A DNA stretch of 5,979 bases from Thermoflexales bacterium (GCA_007118795.1 SKQX01000176.1:1-5979), one strand, 5' to 3'; counted from the stretch's first letter, positions 1-5,694 are shown. The notes: generated by a model not told the origin, from the sequence alone. Translations and numbers: made by a program.

Positions 1-167
1 GACAAGCTCGAGTATTCGACGGATGCCGTCCAGGGCCAGCCATGGGCCATCTTTGCCTCGCGAGATGAGACATGGCCCCTGGTTCCAGTGGGTTTCCCCG
101 GGCCCATAGAGCACGGCGCTGTTCTTGGGCCAATGCTTGGGCCTTCTACTGAGCGGGAGGGAGCACA
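1..167. other. Upstream region without a supported gene
   Basis: I see no recognisable gene here. One + frame is open from base 1 and runs about 60 bases into glmS, stopping at 229-231. The complementary - frame is open over the same bases and could start at GTG 114-112 reading leftwards. Neither product resembles a family I know, neither has a convincing ribosome site or start, and two mutually complementary open frames are common in GC-rich DNA. The stretch could hold the end of a gene to the left or the start of a divergent one. GGGCC-containing words recur at about 34, 46, 100, 127 and 139. No clear TTGACA/TATAAT pair and no glmS ribozyme core are visible. Confidence 0.4.
124..143. repeat. 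Short tandem direct repeat CTTGGGCC ahead of glmS
   Basis: The 8-base word CTTGGGCC occurs at 124-131 and again at 136-143, giving a 12-base period just upstream of the glmS ribosome site. It could be a regulator half-site pair or a chance feature of a GGGCC-rich leader. No family of regulator can be named from it. Confidence 0.4.
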
Positions 168-2012
168 ATGTGCGGGATTGTTGGTTACGTGGGGACGCGC
201 GACGCGACCCCGGTTATCCTGGACGGCTTGAAGCGGCTGGAATATCGTGGGTATGATTCGGCGGGCTTGGCGGTCATTGAGAGCAAAGGTACCATCGCTG
301 TCCGACGGGACGCCGGCAAGCTGGAGGCGCTTCTCGATCTGGTGCGCAGAGACCCGGTTAGCGGACAGATCGGCATAGGCCACACCCGGTGGGCCACCCA
401 CGGAGAACCCTGCCAGCGGAACGCGCATCCCCATCTAGGTGCCACCGGTGCCATTGCCGTCGTCCACAACGGCATTGTCGAGAATTTCCGTGCCCTTCGA
501 CAGGGTCTAAAGGCTGAAGGACGTACCTTCGACTCTGAGACCGACACTGAGGTCGTGGCACACTTGGTCGAAGTCTTCCTCGAGAGGGGTTTCGATCTGG
601 CGACCGCGGTTCGAGAGGCGCTGACACGGATCAAGGGAGCCAGTGCCTTCGTTTTCCTGAGCAAAGACGAGCCTGATCGGTTGGTGGCAGCCCGTCTGGG
701 GAACGCCGGGGGGCTGACCGTTGGTATTGGGGAGGAGGAGACGTTTCTCGCGTCCGACATACCGGCGATCCTTGAGCACACCCGTGAGATGGTCTTCCTG
801 GAGGATCGTCAGCTGGCCGTAGTCACACGTGATGGTCCAGAGGTGAGCATGATTTGCGGCGAAAGGGTGGATGTCTCGGTCCACTCCATTGCCTGGGACC
901 CGGTGTCGGCACACAGAGGAACCTACAGGCACTTCATGCAGAAGGAGATCTACGAACAGGCACGTTCCGTCACCGACACGATTCGTGGGCGCGCGCAATT
1001 CGGCCGAGGGCGCGTGCGTCTGGAGGGTCTTCAGTTGACCCCCAGAGAGGCAGAGTCGTTGGAGAAGGTGATCATTGTGGCTTGCGGCACGGGAGCCTAC
1101 GCGGGATTGGTCGGAAAGTTCATCCTGGAGACTTTGGTCCGGGTTCCTGTCGAGGTGGACTACGGCTCCGAGTTCCGGTACCGGGATCCGATCATCAGTG
1201 GAAATACGGCGGTTCTGGCGATCACACAGAGCGGTGAGACAGTGGACACCCTGGCAGCGATGGAGGAGGGGCGACGGAAGGGCGCTCGGCTCTGGTCCAT
1301 CGTCAATGTGATGGGCAGCCAGGCCCACCGTATTTCCGATGCACACATTCTTATGCAGGCGGGCCCTGAGATCGGGGTCGCCTCCACCAAAGCCTTCACG
1401 GCCAGCCTCGTCGATCTCTACTTGCTAGCCCTGTATCTTGCGGAGCAGCGGAGAACTCTCGAAGGTGATCAGCTGCAGATGGCCGTGGATGCGCTGGGCC
1501 TTCTTCCCGATCTCGTCGGGCGAGTTCTGGATCATGGAGACGAATACACCCAGTTGGCCCACGAACTCTACGAGCGTGACGATTTCCTGTACCTTGGACG
1601 AGGGATCAACTACCCGATCGCTCTGGAGGGAGCGCTGAAGCTGAAGGAGATTTCTTACATTCACGCTGAGGGATACCCGGCGGGAGAGATGAAACACGGT
1701 CCCATCGCCTTGATCGATGAAGCGATGCCGGTTGTGGTCATCGCTACGCAGGATCACGTATATGACAAGATGGTCAGCCAGGTGGAGCAGGTGAAGGCTC
1801 GAGGTGGAGTAGTCGTTGCACTGGCCACCGAGGGTGACGAAGCCATCACAGGAAAAGCTGACTACGTCCTCTACGTTCCCCCGGCGCCACCGTTGCTCTC
1901 GCCCGTCGTGAACGTTGTTCCTTTGCAGCTTCTGGCCTATCATATCGCCGTGCGTCGTGGCTGTGATGTGGATCAGCCTCGCAATCTGGCCAAGAGCGTA
2001 ACGGTGGAGTAG
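168..2012 (+). CDS. glmS: Glutamine--fructose-6-phosphate aminotransferase (isomerizing), GlmS
   Basis: This cytosolic enzyme makes glucosamine-6-phosphate from fructose-6-phosphate and glutamine, the first committed step towards UDP-GlcNAc for peptidoglycan. The product is 614 aa (E. coli 609). The N-terminal glutaminase domain (about 1-220) begins Met-Cys-Gly-Ile, with Cys2 as the nucleophile after Met removal. It also has HTRWATHG from residue 72 (Arg74) and HNGIVENF from residue 100 (Asn101-Gly102 oxyanion hole). Two SIS domains follow, with TQSGETVDTLA (353 onwards) binding the sugar phosphate. The isomerase residues Glu487, Lys491, Glu494, His510 and Lys609 match E. coli Glu481, Lys485, Glu488, His504 and Lys603 with a constant offset. 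The C-terminus NLAKSVTVE is canonical. Start ATG 168 follows a strong GGAGGGAG ribosome site (about 156-163). The usual Ser of the ACGTS motif is Gly309, giving ACGTGAYAG; as I recall, actinobacterial enzymes have ACGTAxYAG there, so this is a family variant. No glmS ribozyme lies upstream. The gene appears monocistronic. Confidence 0.98.
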   Translation: MCGIVGYVGTRDATPVILDGLKRLEYRGYDSAGLAVIESKGTIAVRRDAGKLEALLDLVRRDPVSGQIGIGHTRWATHGEPCQRNAHPHLGATGAIAVVHNGIVENFRALRQGLKAEGRTFDSETDTEVVAHLVEVFLERGFDLATAVREALTRIKGASAFVFLSKDEPDRLVAARLGNAGGLTVGIGEEETFLASDIPAILEHTREMVFLEDRQLAVVTRDGPEVSMICGERVDVSVHSIAWDPVSAHRGTYRHFMQKEIYEQARSVTDTIRGRAQFGRGRVRLEGLQLTPREAESLEKVIIVACGTGAYAGLVGKFILETLVRVPVEVDYGSEFRYRDPIISGNTAVLAITQSGETVDTLAAMEEGRRKGARLWSIVNVMGSQAHRISDAHILMQAGPEIGVASTKAFTASLVDLYLLALYLAEQRRTLEGDQLQMAVDALGLLPDLVGRVLDHGDEYTQLAHELYERDDFLYLGRGINYPIALEGALKLKEISYIHAEGYPAGEMKHGPIALIDEAMPVVVIATQDHVYDKMVSQVEQVKARGGVVVALATEGDEAITGKADYVLYVPPAPPLLSPVVNVVPLQLLAYHIAVRRGCDVDQPRNLAKSVTVE

Positions 2013-2062
2013 CAGCTGTCTTGCGTGGCAGAAACGCCATTCACGTATTGCACGCCAGCACC

Positions 2063-2094
2063 GCTCGGCATCCTCAGGACGATGGATCCCGAGC
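2063..2094 (+). terminator. Strong hairpin downstream of glmS, possible transcript end
   Basis: GCTCGG (2063-2068) pairs with CCGAGC (2089-2094). After one C/C mismatch, ATCC (2070-2073) pairs with GGAT (2084-2087), leaving a 10-base loop. This 10-bp stem lies 51 bases after the glmS stop. No T-run follows, so it is not a classical intrinsic terminator. It may mark a factor-dependent end or a stabilising 3' structure. Confidence 0.4.
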
Positions 2095-2099
2095 ATTGT

Positions 2100-2122
2100 C
2101 CCCGAACCGGGGTTGAGCCGGT
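2100..2122 (+). repeat. Overlapping alternative inverted repeats between glmS and gcvH
   Basis: CCCC (2100-2103) can pair with GGGG (2109-2112) over a GAACC loop. Alternatively, ACCGG (2106-2110) can pair with CCGGT (2118-2122) over a 7-base loop. The two pairings exclude each other. They lie just before the gcvH promoter and may contribute to ending the glmS transcript. Confidence 0.35.
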
Positions 2123-2126
2123 CACC

Positions 2127-2155
2127 TTGGTGGTGCTGTGCTTGTGTGCTATAAT
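2127..2155 (+). promoter_or_regulatory. Sigma-70-type extended -10 promoter of the gcvH-like gene
   Basis: The -10 hexamer is a perfect TATAAT at 2150-2155, preceded by TGC (2147-2149), which makes a full extended -10 element. With an ideal 17-base spacer the -35 is TTGGTG (2127-2132), matching the TTG of TTGACA. Transcription would start near 2162, leaving a leader of about 40 bases that carries the AGGAGG ribosome site at about 2190-2194. The -35 overlaps a small inverted repeat CACC-TT-GGTG (2123-2132), a possible operator. The promoter separates this gene transcriptionally from glmS. Confidence 0.75.
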
Positions 2156-2201
2156 CTTACCGCAGTCAAGATATCGCGCTAACAACGACAGGAGGCAACG
2201 G

Positions 2202-2633
2202 ATGAAGATCGGCGGTGTCGAGTTTCCCGAGGATCTCTACTACGATCGTCAGCATGACTGGGCCCGAGTCGAGGACGGTCTGGTAGTCCAAGGTATGACC
2301 GATTTTGGTCAGCGCATCGCTCAAGAGATCGTGTTCGTCGAGATGCCTCGCGCAGGACGCGAGGTACAGCAAGGCGAGACGTTCATGTCGATGGAATCTG
2401 GCAAGTGGGTGGGGCGCATCCCGGCCATGGTGAGTGGCCAGATTCTCGAGGCCAATGAAGAGCTCGAGTGGGAGCCCACGCTGGTCAACGAATCGCCCTA
2501 TGAGGAGGGTTGGCTGGTGAAGATCGAGCTGCGAGATCCTTCTGAGCTCGACGATCTCATGAGGGCTGACTCTCCAGAGTTCAGAGCGTACGTTGAAGAG
2601 GAGCTCGAGGAGTACAGCGAAATCCTTAGCTAG
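2202..2633 (+). CDS. GcvH-like (LbpA-like) lipoyl-carrier protein
   Basis: The 143-aa product has the fold signature of glycine cleavage H protein. An N-terminal part reads FPEDLYYDRQHDWARVEDG (8 onwards). Next comes the GMTDFGQRIAQEIVFVEMPRAG segment (31-52), then the lipoylation site MESGKW with Lys68, and a closing segment NESPYEEGWLVKIEL (96-110). The tail (111-143) is acidic. Lys68 would carry a lipoyl arm. The site reads ESGKW, while classical GcvH reads ESVKA or similar, which argues for a specialised carrier. No gcvP, gcvT or lipoyl ligase is nearby. The downstream Hdr genes suggest a role like the lipoate-binding proteins of sHdr sulfur metabolism, or another H-like protein of Hdr clusters; this is inference. 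ATG 2202 is chosen for its GGAGG ribosome site 7-8 bases upstream. The frame is open back to 2025, but that extension would cover the promoter and looks non-coding. Classical GcvH remains possible. Confidence 0.88.
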   Translation: MKIGGVEFPEDLYYDRQHDWARVEDGLVVQGMTDFGQRIAQEIVFVEMPRAGREVQQGETFMSMESGKWVGRIPAMVSGQILEANEELEWEPTLVNESPYEEGWLVKIELRDPSELDDLMRADSPEFRAYVEEELEEYSEILS

Positions 2634-2914
2634 CAGTTGGATGCCTCATCTGGTCGCGGATCTGCCTGGTTACCAGGGTCGTTCGTTATCACGAGGACAC
2701 GTCGAATTCATCTCGACTGGTTGCGAGCTGGAGCGGAGCCGTTTGGCGTATCGCCCGAGGCGTCACGCCTGGAAGCACAGTGACGTCTCACCTTAGACGA
2801 GTACACCTGACTGGTCTGTTGTGGGCTGGGTTCCTCTGTTGCCTGAGTGTCCTCTCGGATGTGATCCGCTCGTTGAGCAGCTGTCCTTGACATCGTTGTC
2901 TCCGCGAGACCGGA

Positions 2915-2944
2915 TTGACAGAGGTAGCACCAGGGTGTTCTAAA
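2915..2944 (+). promoter_or_regulatory. Candidate promoter of the hdr operon
   Basis: A perfect -35 TTGACA (2915-2920) is followed after 18 bases by TCTAAA (2939-2944), which matches TATAAT at four of six positions. TGT (2936-2938) supplies an extended -10 element. The start site would be near 2951. A second TTGACA at 2887-2892 has no good -10 at 17 bases. The region before an operon of this size should contain a promoter, and this is the best pair I can see. Confidence 0.45.
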
Positions 2945-2956
2945 GGGGGATCCCCC
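2945..2956. promoter_or_regulatory. Perfect 12-base palindrome GGGGGATCCCCC at the predicted start site
   Basis: GGGGGATCCCCC is self-complementary over all 12 bases and starts directly after the candidate -10. It would straddle the transcription start, a typical place for a repressor operator. No regulator gene lies in the window and I do not recognise the motif. In RNA it has no loop, so a DNA-binding site is likelier than a hairpin. Confidence 0.35.
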
Positions 2957-3086
2957 GTGTCCTACGAGGCTGACCGACCTCCGGGTGGCTGCAAGGATAA
3001 GCTCCCAGAGACCTTCCGATCGATGGTCTGGTCCGATGCTGCGCACCTAACTTCGTCGTCAGGGTCGCCGCGGAAGGAGATTTCCT

Positions 3087-4286
3087 ATGGAGAATTCTGA
3101 GATGATCAACTTGGGTACGGTCGATCGAGATCGTATGTTCGTGGACCGGCTGTCTCCGACAAGCCGACTCATCAAGCGCTGCATCCAGTGTGGCTCTTGC
3201 TCCACCTCCTGCCCCACCGCCTATGCCATGGACTACACGCCGCGTCAGGTGTGGCGCTTGCTGCAGCTCGGCTTCGTGGAAGAAGTGCTGAACAGCCAGA
3301 CCTTCTGGCTCTGCACCGTATGTAGCGCCTGCCAGGTCCGCTGTCGCCGCGGTATTGACATCAAGGATGAGATGGTGGCTCTCAAAGAGTGGGCTATCCG
3401 GGAGGCCATCCACGTTCCTGAGAGGGTGGTGGTTCTGGGGGATACTGTCAGAGATCATCATAACATCTCGGGAGACGATAATGAGAGTCGGCTCATCTGG
3501 AGTCAGAATCTGCCCGAGCGTCCGTTGGGCGTGGAGCCCCTCCGGGAGTCGGCGGAGATAGTCTACTTCGTCGGCTGCGTCAGTTCGTTCTACCCCCGCG
3601 CCTACTCCATCCCACAAGCGTTGGTTCAGGTGATGAAGCGGGCTGAGGCGGAGTTCACGACTCTGGGTGGGGAGGAATGGTGCTGTGGGTATCCCCTCTA
3701 CGCGGCCGGGATGCGCGATCAGATGGTGGAATTGGCGCAGCATAACTTGAGAAGCGTACGGGCAGTGGGCGCAAAGCGAGTCGTCTTCAGCTGCCCTTCC
3801 TGTGTATACGCTTGGTCGCATCTCTACCCCGATATCACGAACACGTCGGGCCTTGAGTTCCTCCATGCCACGGAGTTCCTGGCCGAGTTGTTGGACCAGA
3901 ATCAGTTGGTGCTGGGGCCTGTGGAGGAGATCGTCACCTATCACGATCCCTGTGATCTCGGGCGCAAGAGTGGAGTCTATGATGCACCACGGAAAGTCCT
4001 GGCCGCCATCCCGGGTCTGGAGCTGCGCGAGATGTCGATGAACCGGCAGGACGCGCTCTGTTGCGGGGGCGGCGGTGACGTAGAGACGGTGGATCCCGAC
4101 ATCCCGGTTGGGGTGGCGGCAAGGCGTCTGGCCCAGGTGGAAGCCACGGGTGCCAGATATGTCGCTTCGGCGTGTCAGCAGTGCGAACGTACGCTCCAGG
4201 AAGGAGCGCGACGAAATCGCATTCGCATCCGTGCTGTCGACATTGTGGAGCTGCTCTGGCGGTCGATTGAGACAGCGGAGAGGTGA
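3087..4286 (+). CDS. hdrCB: Heterodisulfide reductase-like iron-sulfur protein, HdrC-HdrB fusion (HdrD-like)
   Basis: The 399-aa soluble protein joins an HdrC-type ferredoxin domain to an HdrB-type catalytic domain, the arrangement of HdrD. The HdrC part (about 25-110) has two CxxCxxCxxxC motifs: Cys32/35/38/42 and Cys76/79/82/86, each expected to bind a [4Fe-4S] cluster. The HdrB part (about 155-399) has two complete CCG motifs: Cys164, Cys199-Cys200, Cys236/Cys239; and Cys289, Cys325-Cys326, Cys363/Cys366. Their spacing fits C-x31-39-CC-x35-36-CxxC. In methanogen HdrB these ligate two non-cubane [4Fe-4S] clusters that cleave a disulfide. There are no membrane segments, so it is not coupled to a cytochrome like HdrE. 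ATG 3087 has AAGGAG (3074-3079) 7 bases upstream. hdrA follows its stop by 14 bases. The substrate is unknown: CoM-S-S-CoB is unlikely in a bacterium, and a protein-bound or small disulfide is more plausible. Confidence 0.92.
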   Translation: MENSEMINLGTVDRDRMFVDRLSPTSRLIKRCIQCGSCSTSCPTAYAMDYTPRQVWRLLQLGFVEEVLNSQTFWLCTVCSACQVRCRRGIDIKDEMVALKEWAIREAIHVPERVVVLGDTVRDHHNISGDDNESRLIWSQNLPERPLGVEPLRESAEIVYFVGCVSSFYPRAYSIPQALVQVMKRAEAEFTTLGGEEWCCGYPLYAAGMRDQMVELAQHNLRSVRAVGAKRVVFSCPSCVYAWSHLYPDITNTSGLEFLHATEFLAELLDQNQLVLGPVEEIVTYHDPCDLGRKSGVYDAPRKVLAAIPGLELREMSMNRQDALCCGGGGDVETVDPDIPVGVAARRLAQVEATGARYVASACQQCERTLQEGARRNRIRIRAVDIVELLWRSIETAER

Positions 4287-4300
4287 GAAAGGAGTTGGCT

Positions 4301-5146
4301 GTGGAGGACGTTCGTATCGGCGCCTATGTCTGTGAGTGCGGTGGCAACATCTCGGGCGTGGTGAAAGTCGACGACTTGGTGGAGTTTGTTGCTGATTTGC
4401 CGGGCGTGGTCGTGGCCCGCAGTCAAGGATACATGTGCTCAGGGTCCGGGCAGGAGATGATCCAGACGGATATCCAGCATCACGATCTGAACCGTGTTGT
4501 CGTGGCTTCGTGCACTCCTCGCATGCACGAGCCTACCTTCCAGCGTGCCTTGGAAGAGGTCGGACTCAACCGTTACTTCTTTGAGATGGCAAACATTCGC
4601 GAACACGTCTCCTGGGTGGTCGAGGATGGGCGGAAAGCCACGCAAAAAGCCTACAGGTTGATTCGAGCCGCCGTCGCTCGTGTGGCTCTGCACGCACCCT
4701 TGGAGGCGCGCCAGGAGCCAGTCACGGAGGCGGCCCTCGTCGTGGGCGGGGGAATCGCCGGAATCCAATCCGCCCTCGCTATCGCTGACATGGGGTACCA
4801 GGTCTACTTGGTGGAGCGGGAGCCTTCCATAGGCGGACGGATGGCTCAACTCAACAAGACCTTCCCCACCCTGGACTGTAGTACCTGAATACTGGGACCC
4901 AAGATGATGGATGCCGGTCGGCATCCCAACATTACCCTCCTGACCTACAGTGAGGTCGAGGGTGTCTCAGGGTACATAGGCAATTTCCGGGTCAAAGTGC
5001 GCAAGAAGGCCCGCTATGTGGACGAGAAAGCGTGCACCGGCTGCGGCGTCTGCTGGACCGAGTGTCTCACGCGGCGTATCCCGCACGAGAAGCTGATCAA
5101 GATGGGCGAGATGAGCATCGGGGAAAGGAGAGCTGGAGAGCGATGA
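4301..5146 (+). CDS. hdrA: HdrA-type flavoprotein, predicted selenoprotein (TGA 4886-4888 read as Sec), short form
   Basis: HdrA is the FAD-containing electron-distributing subunit of Hdr complexes. From GTG 4301 (AAAGGAG at 4288-4294, 6 bases upstream) the product is 281 aa, including the residue at the TGA. GTG 4283 is in frame but lacks a ribosome site. The N-terminal HdrA domain (1-135) has Cys11/Cys13, Cys46, and SCTPRMHEPTF with Cys71. The FAD motif VVGGGIAGIQSAL (147-159) is followed by GGRMAQL and LDCST. TGA 4886-4888 comes next, at residue 196, then ILGPKM and GRHPNITLLTYSEVEGVSGY in the same frame. Most HdrA proteins read C-S-x-C-I-L here, so the TGA replaces the second Cys and gives C193-x-x-U196. 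A SECIS-like hairpin follows. One CxxCxxCxxxC motif (Cys245/248/251/255) comes before the end. Methanogen HdrA is about 650 aa, so the second half of the FAD domain and the C-terminal ferredoxin domain are missing. The stop overlaps nuoE by ATGA. A nonsense mutation or sequencing error is the alternative, but it is less likely. Confidence 0.87.
4886..4926 (+). promoter_or_regulatory. Candidate bacterial SECIS element with its UGA codon
   Basis: Downstream of TGA 4886-4888, GGATGCC (4909-4915) pairs perfectly with GGCATCC (4920-4926) over the tetraloop GGTC (4916-4919). The loop begins 27 bases after the TGA. Bacterial SECIS elements are stem-loops inside the coding region, usually with 16-37 bases between UGA and loop and a G in the first two loop positions, and SelB reads them. 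The E. coli fdhF loop also contains GGUC. The left arm encodes Asp-Ala, where I recall HdrA proteins usually having residues such as Glu-Val, which could reflect selection for pairing. Confidence 0.75.
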
Positions 5147-5694
5147 CGGTGGATGTGGAACGAGTCAACGAGATCATAGACTGTTACGGGGCAGAGCAGA
5201 TGCATGCTCTGGCCATTCTTCAGGATATCCAGCGGGAGTACAATTTCCTGCCCCGCGAGGCGCTTGAACAGACAGCGGAACGCCTGGGTGTTTCAGAGGG
5301 CGAAGTCTACCGAATGGCGACGTTCTTCACGTCTTTCAGCCTCCAGCCCAAGGGCAAGTACGTCTGCAAGGTTTGCATGGGGACGGCTTGCCACGTGCTG
5401 GGGGGACCGCGCGTTCTGGAAGCTCTGGAGCGCGAGCTGGGCATAAAGGCCGGGGAGACGACGTCCGACGGTATGCTTTCGCTGGAGGCGGTGCGCTGCC
5501 TCGGTTGTTGCGCGCTGGGGCCGGTCATCGTCGTTAACGAGGAACCCCATGGGCACATATCGCCCGACCGAGCGGCCAAACTAGTCAGAAGAATAGCGGC
5601 CGGAGAGGTGGAAATCGAAGAGGCAGACACATCGGCTGAGGCGCCGCCCGCCCGGTTAGCGGTCGATCTCTCGAGCGTACCGCCCGCGGGATAG
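5143..5694 (+). CDS. nuoE: NuoE/HndA-type [2Fe-2S] subunit of an NADH dehydrogenase or NAD-linked complex
   Basis: The 183-aa protein belongs to the 24-kDa subunit family of complex I and NAD(P)-reducing hydrogenases (NuoE, HoxE, HndA, HydC). An N-terminal helical part carries ALAILQDIQREYNFLP (22-37) and the VYRMATFFTSFSLQPKGKY segment. A thioredoxin-like domain follows with the four [2Fe-2S] ligands Cys78-x4-Cys83 (VCMGTACHVLGG) and Cys119-x3-Cys123 (CLGCCALGPV). Family length is about 150-180 aa; the last 25 or so residues (Ala/Pro-rich, acidic) are an extra tail. The start ATG 5143 shares ATGA with the hdrA stop, which points to translational coupling; GGAAAGGAG (about 5122-5130) and GGAGAG (5135-5140) lie upstream. 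It passes electrons between an NuoF-type FMN/NADH subunit and other clusters. Next to hdrCB and hdrA it probably serves as the NAD(H) port of an Hdr complex (inference). A true complex I is unlikely because no nuoA-D genes are present here. Confidence 0.93.
   Translation: MTVDVERVNEIIDCYGAEQMHALAILQDIQREYNFLPREALEQTAERLGVSEGEVYRMATFFTSFSLQPKGKYVCKVCMGTACHVLGGPRVLEALERELGIKAGETTSDGMLSLEAVRCLGCCALGPVIVVNEEPHGHISPDRAAKLVRRIAAGEVEIEEADTSAEAPPARLAVDLSSVPPAG

Larger units (their letters stand above)
2634..3086. other. 453-base non-coding region between the lipoyl carrier and the hdr operon
   Basis: No convincing gene is visible on either strand. The open frames that cross it (2593-2796 on +, 2708-3046 on -) have low-complexity, family-less products and no ribosome sites. 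It holds several short perfect hairpins: CCTGG-TTA-CCAGG (2665-2677), AGGCG-TCA-CGCCT (2758-2770), CGTCT-N6-AGACG (2784-2799), CGGAT-GTG-ATCCG (2856-2868) and GCTC-GTT-GAGC (2868-2878). A candidate promoter and a 12-base palindrome lie at 2915-2956, and a leader of about 135 bases follows before the hdrCB start. I could not match it to any riboswitch, T-box, tRNA or known small RNA. Confidence 0.6.

Noticed and set aside
1..167. glmS ribozyme/riboswitch upstream of glmS
   Set aside because: The conserved ribozyme core sequences are not visible, and the leader shown is too short and differently composed.
507..1346. Long open frame on the - strand inside glmS (279 codons)
   Set aside because: It lies wholly antisense to a canonical glmS, its product resembles no family, and long antisense frames are common in GC-rich genes.
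1425..2096. Open frame of 223 codons on the - strand over the glmS 3' half
   Set aside because: It is antisense to conserved SIS-domain sequence with no ribosome site or domain. The related - frame at 1973-2185 is the familiar mirror of the GlmS C-terminus.
2100..2130. tRNA T-arm-like hairpin on the - strand (5-bp stem, loop CTCAACC)
   Set aside because: The loop is close to a T-loop, but no matching acceptor stem, anticodon arm or D-arm can be found on either side.
2025..2201. N-terminal extension of the lipoyl carrier to an upstream ATG
   Set aside because: The extension would overlap a near-perfect promoter, has no ribosome site, and does not resemble H-protein sequence. ATG 2202 has an ideal site.
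2634..3086. tRNA-Sec, T-box, SRP RNA or glycine riboswitch in the long intergenic region
   Set aside because: I looked for T-loop GTTCRA words, a T-box AGGGTGG motif and other conserved cores, and found none that hold together.
2940..3944. Open frame of 334 codons on the - strand across the hdrCB start
   Set aside because: It is antisense to the cysteine-rich hdrCB gene, has no recognisable motif, and would also cover the hdr leader.
4283..4888. hdrA as a nonsense-mutated pseudogene or two separate genes (4283-4888 and 4904-5146)
   Set aside because: The downstream part is fully HdrA-like in the same frame, the ATG at 4904 has no ribosome site and falls mid-motif, and the TGA occupies a known Sec-compatible Cys position with a SECIS-like hairpin.
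5032..5142. N-terminal extension of nuoE to an upstream ATG
   Set aside because: It overlaps the ferredoxin motif of hdrA in another frame and is unlike NuoE. ATG 5143 gives the expected family start and an ATGA coupling.
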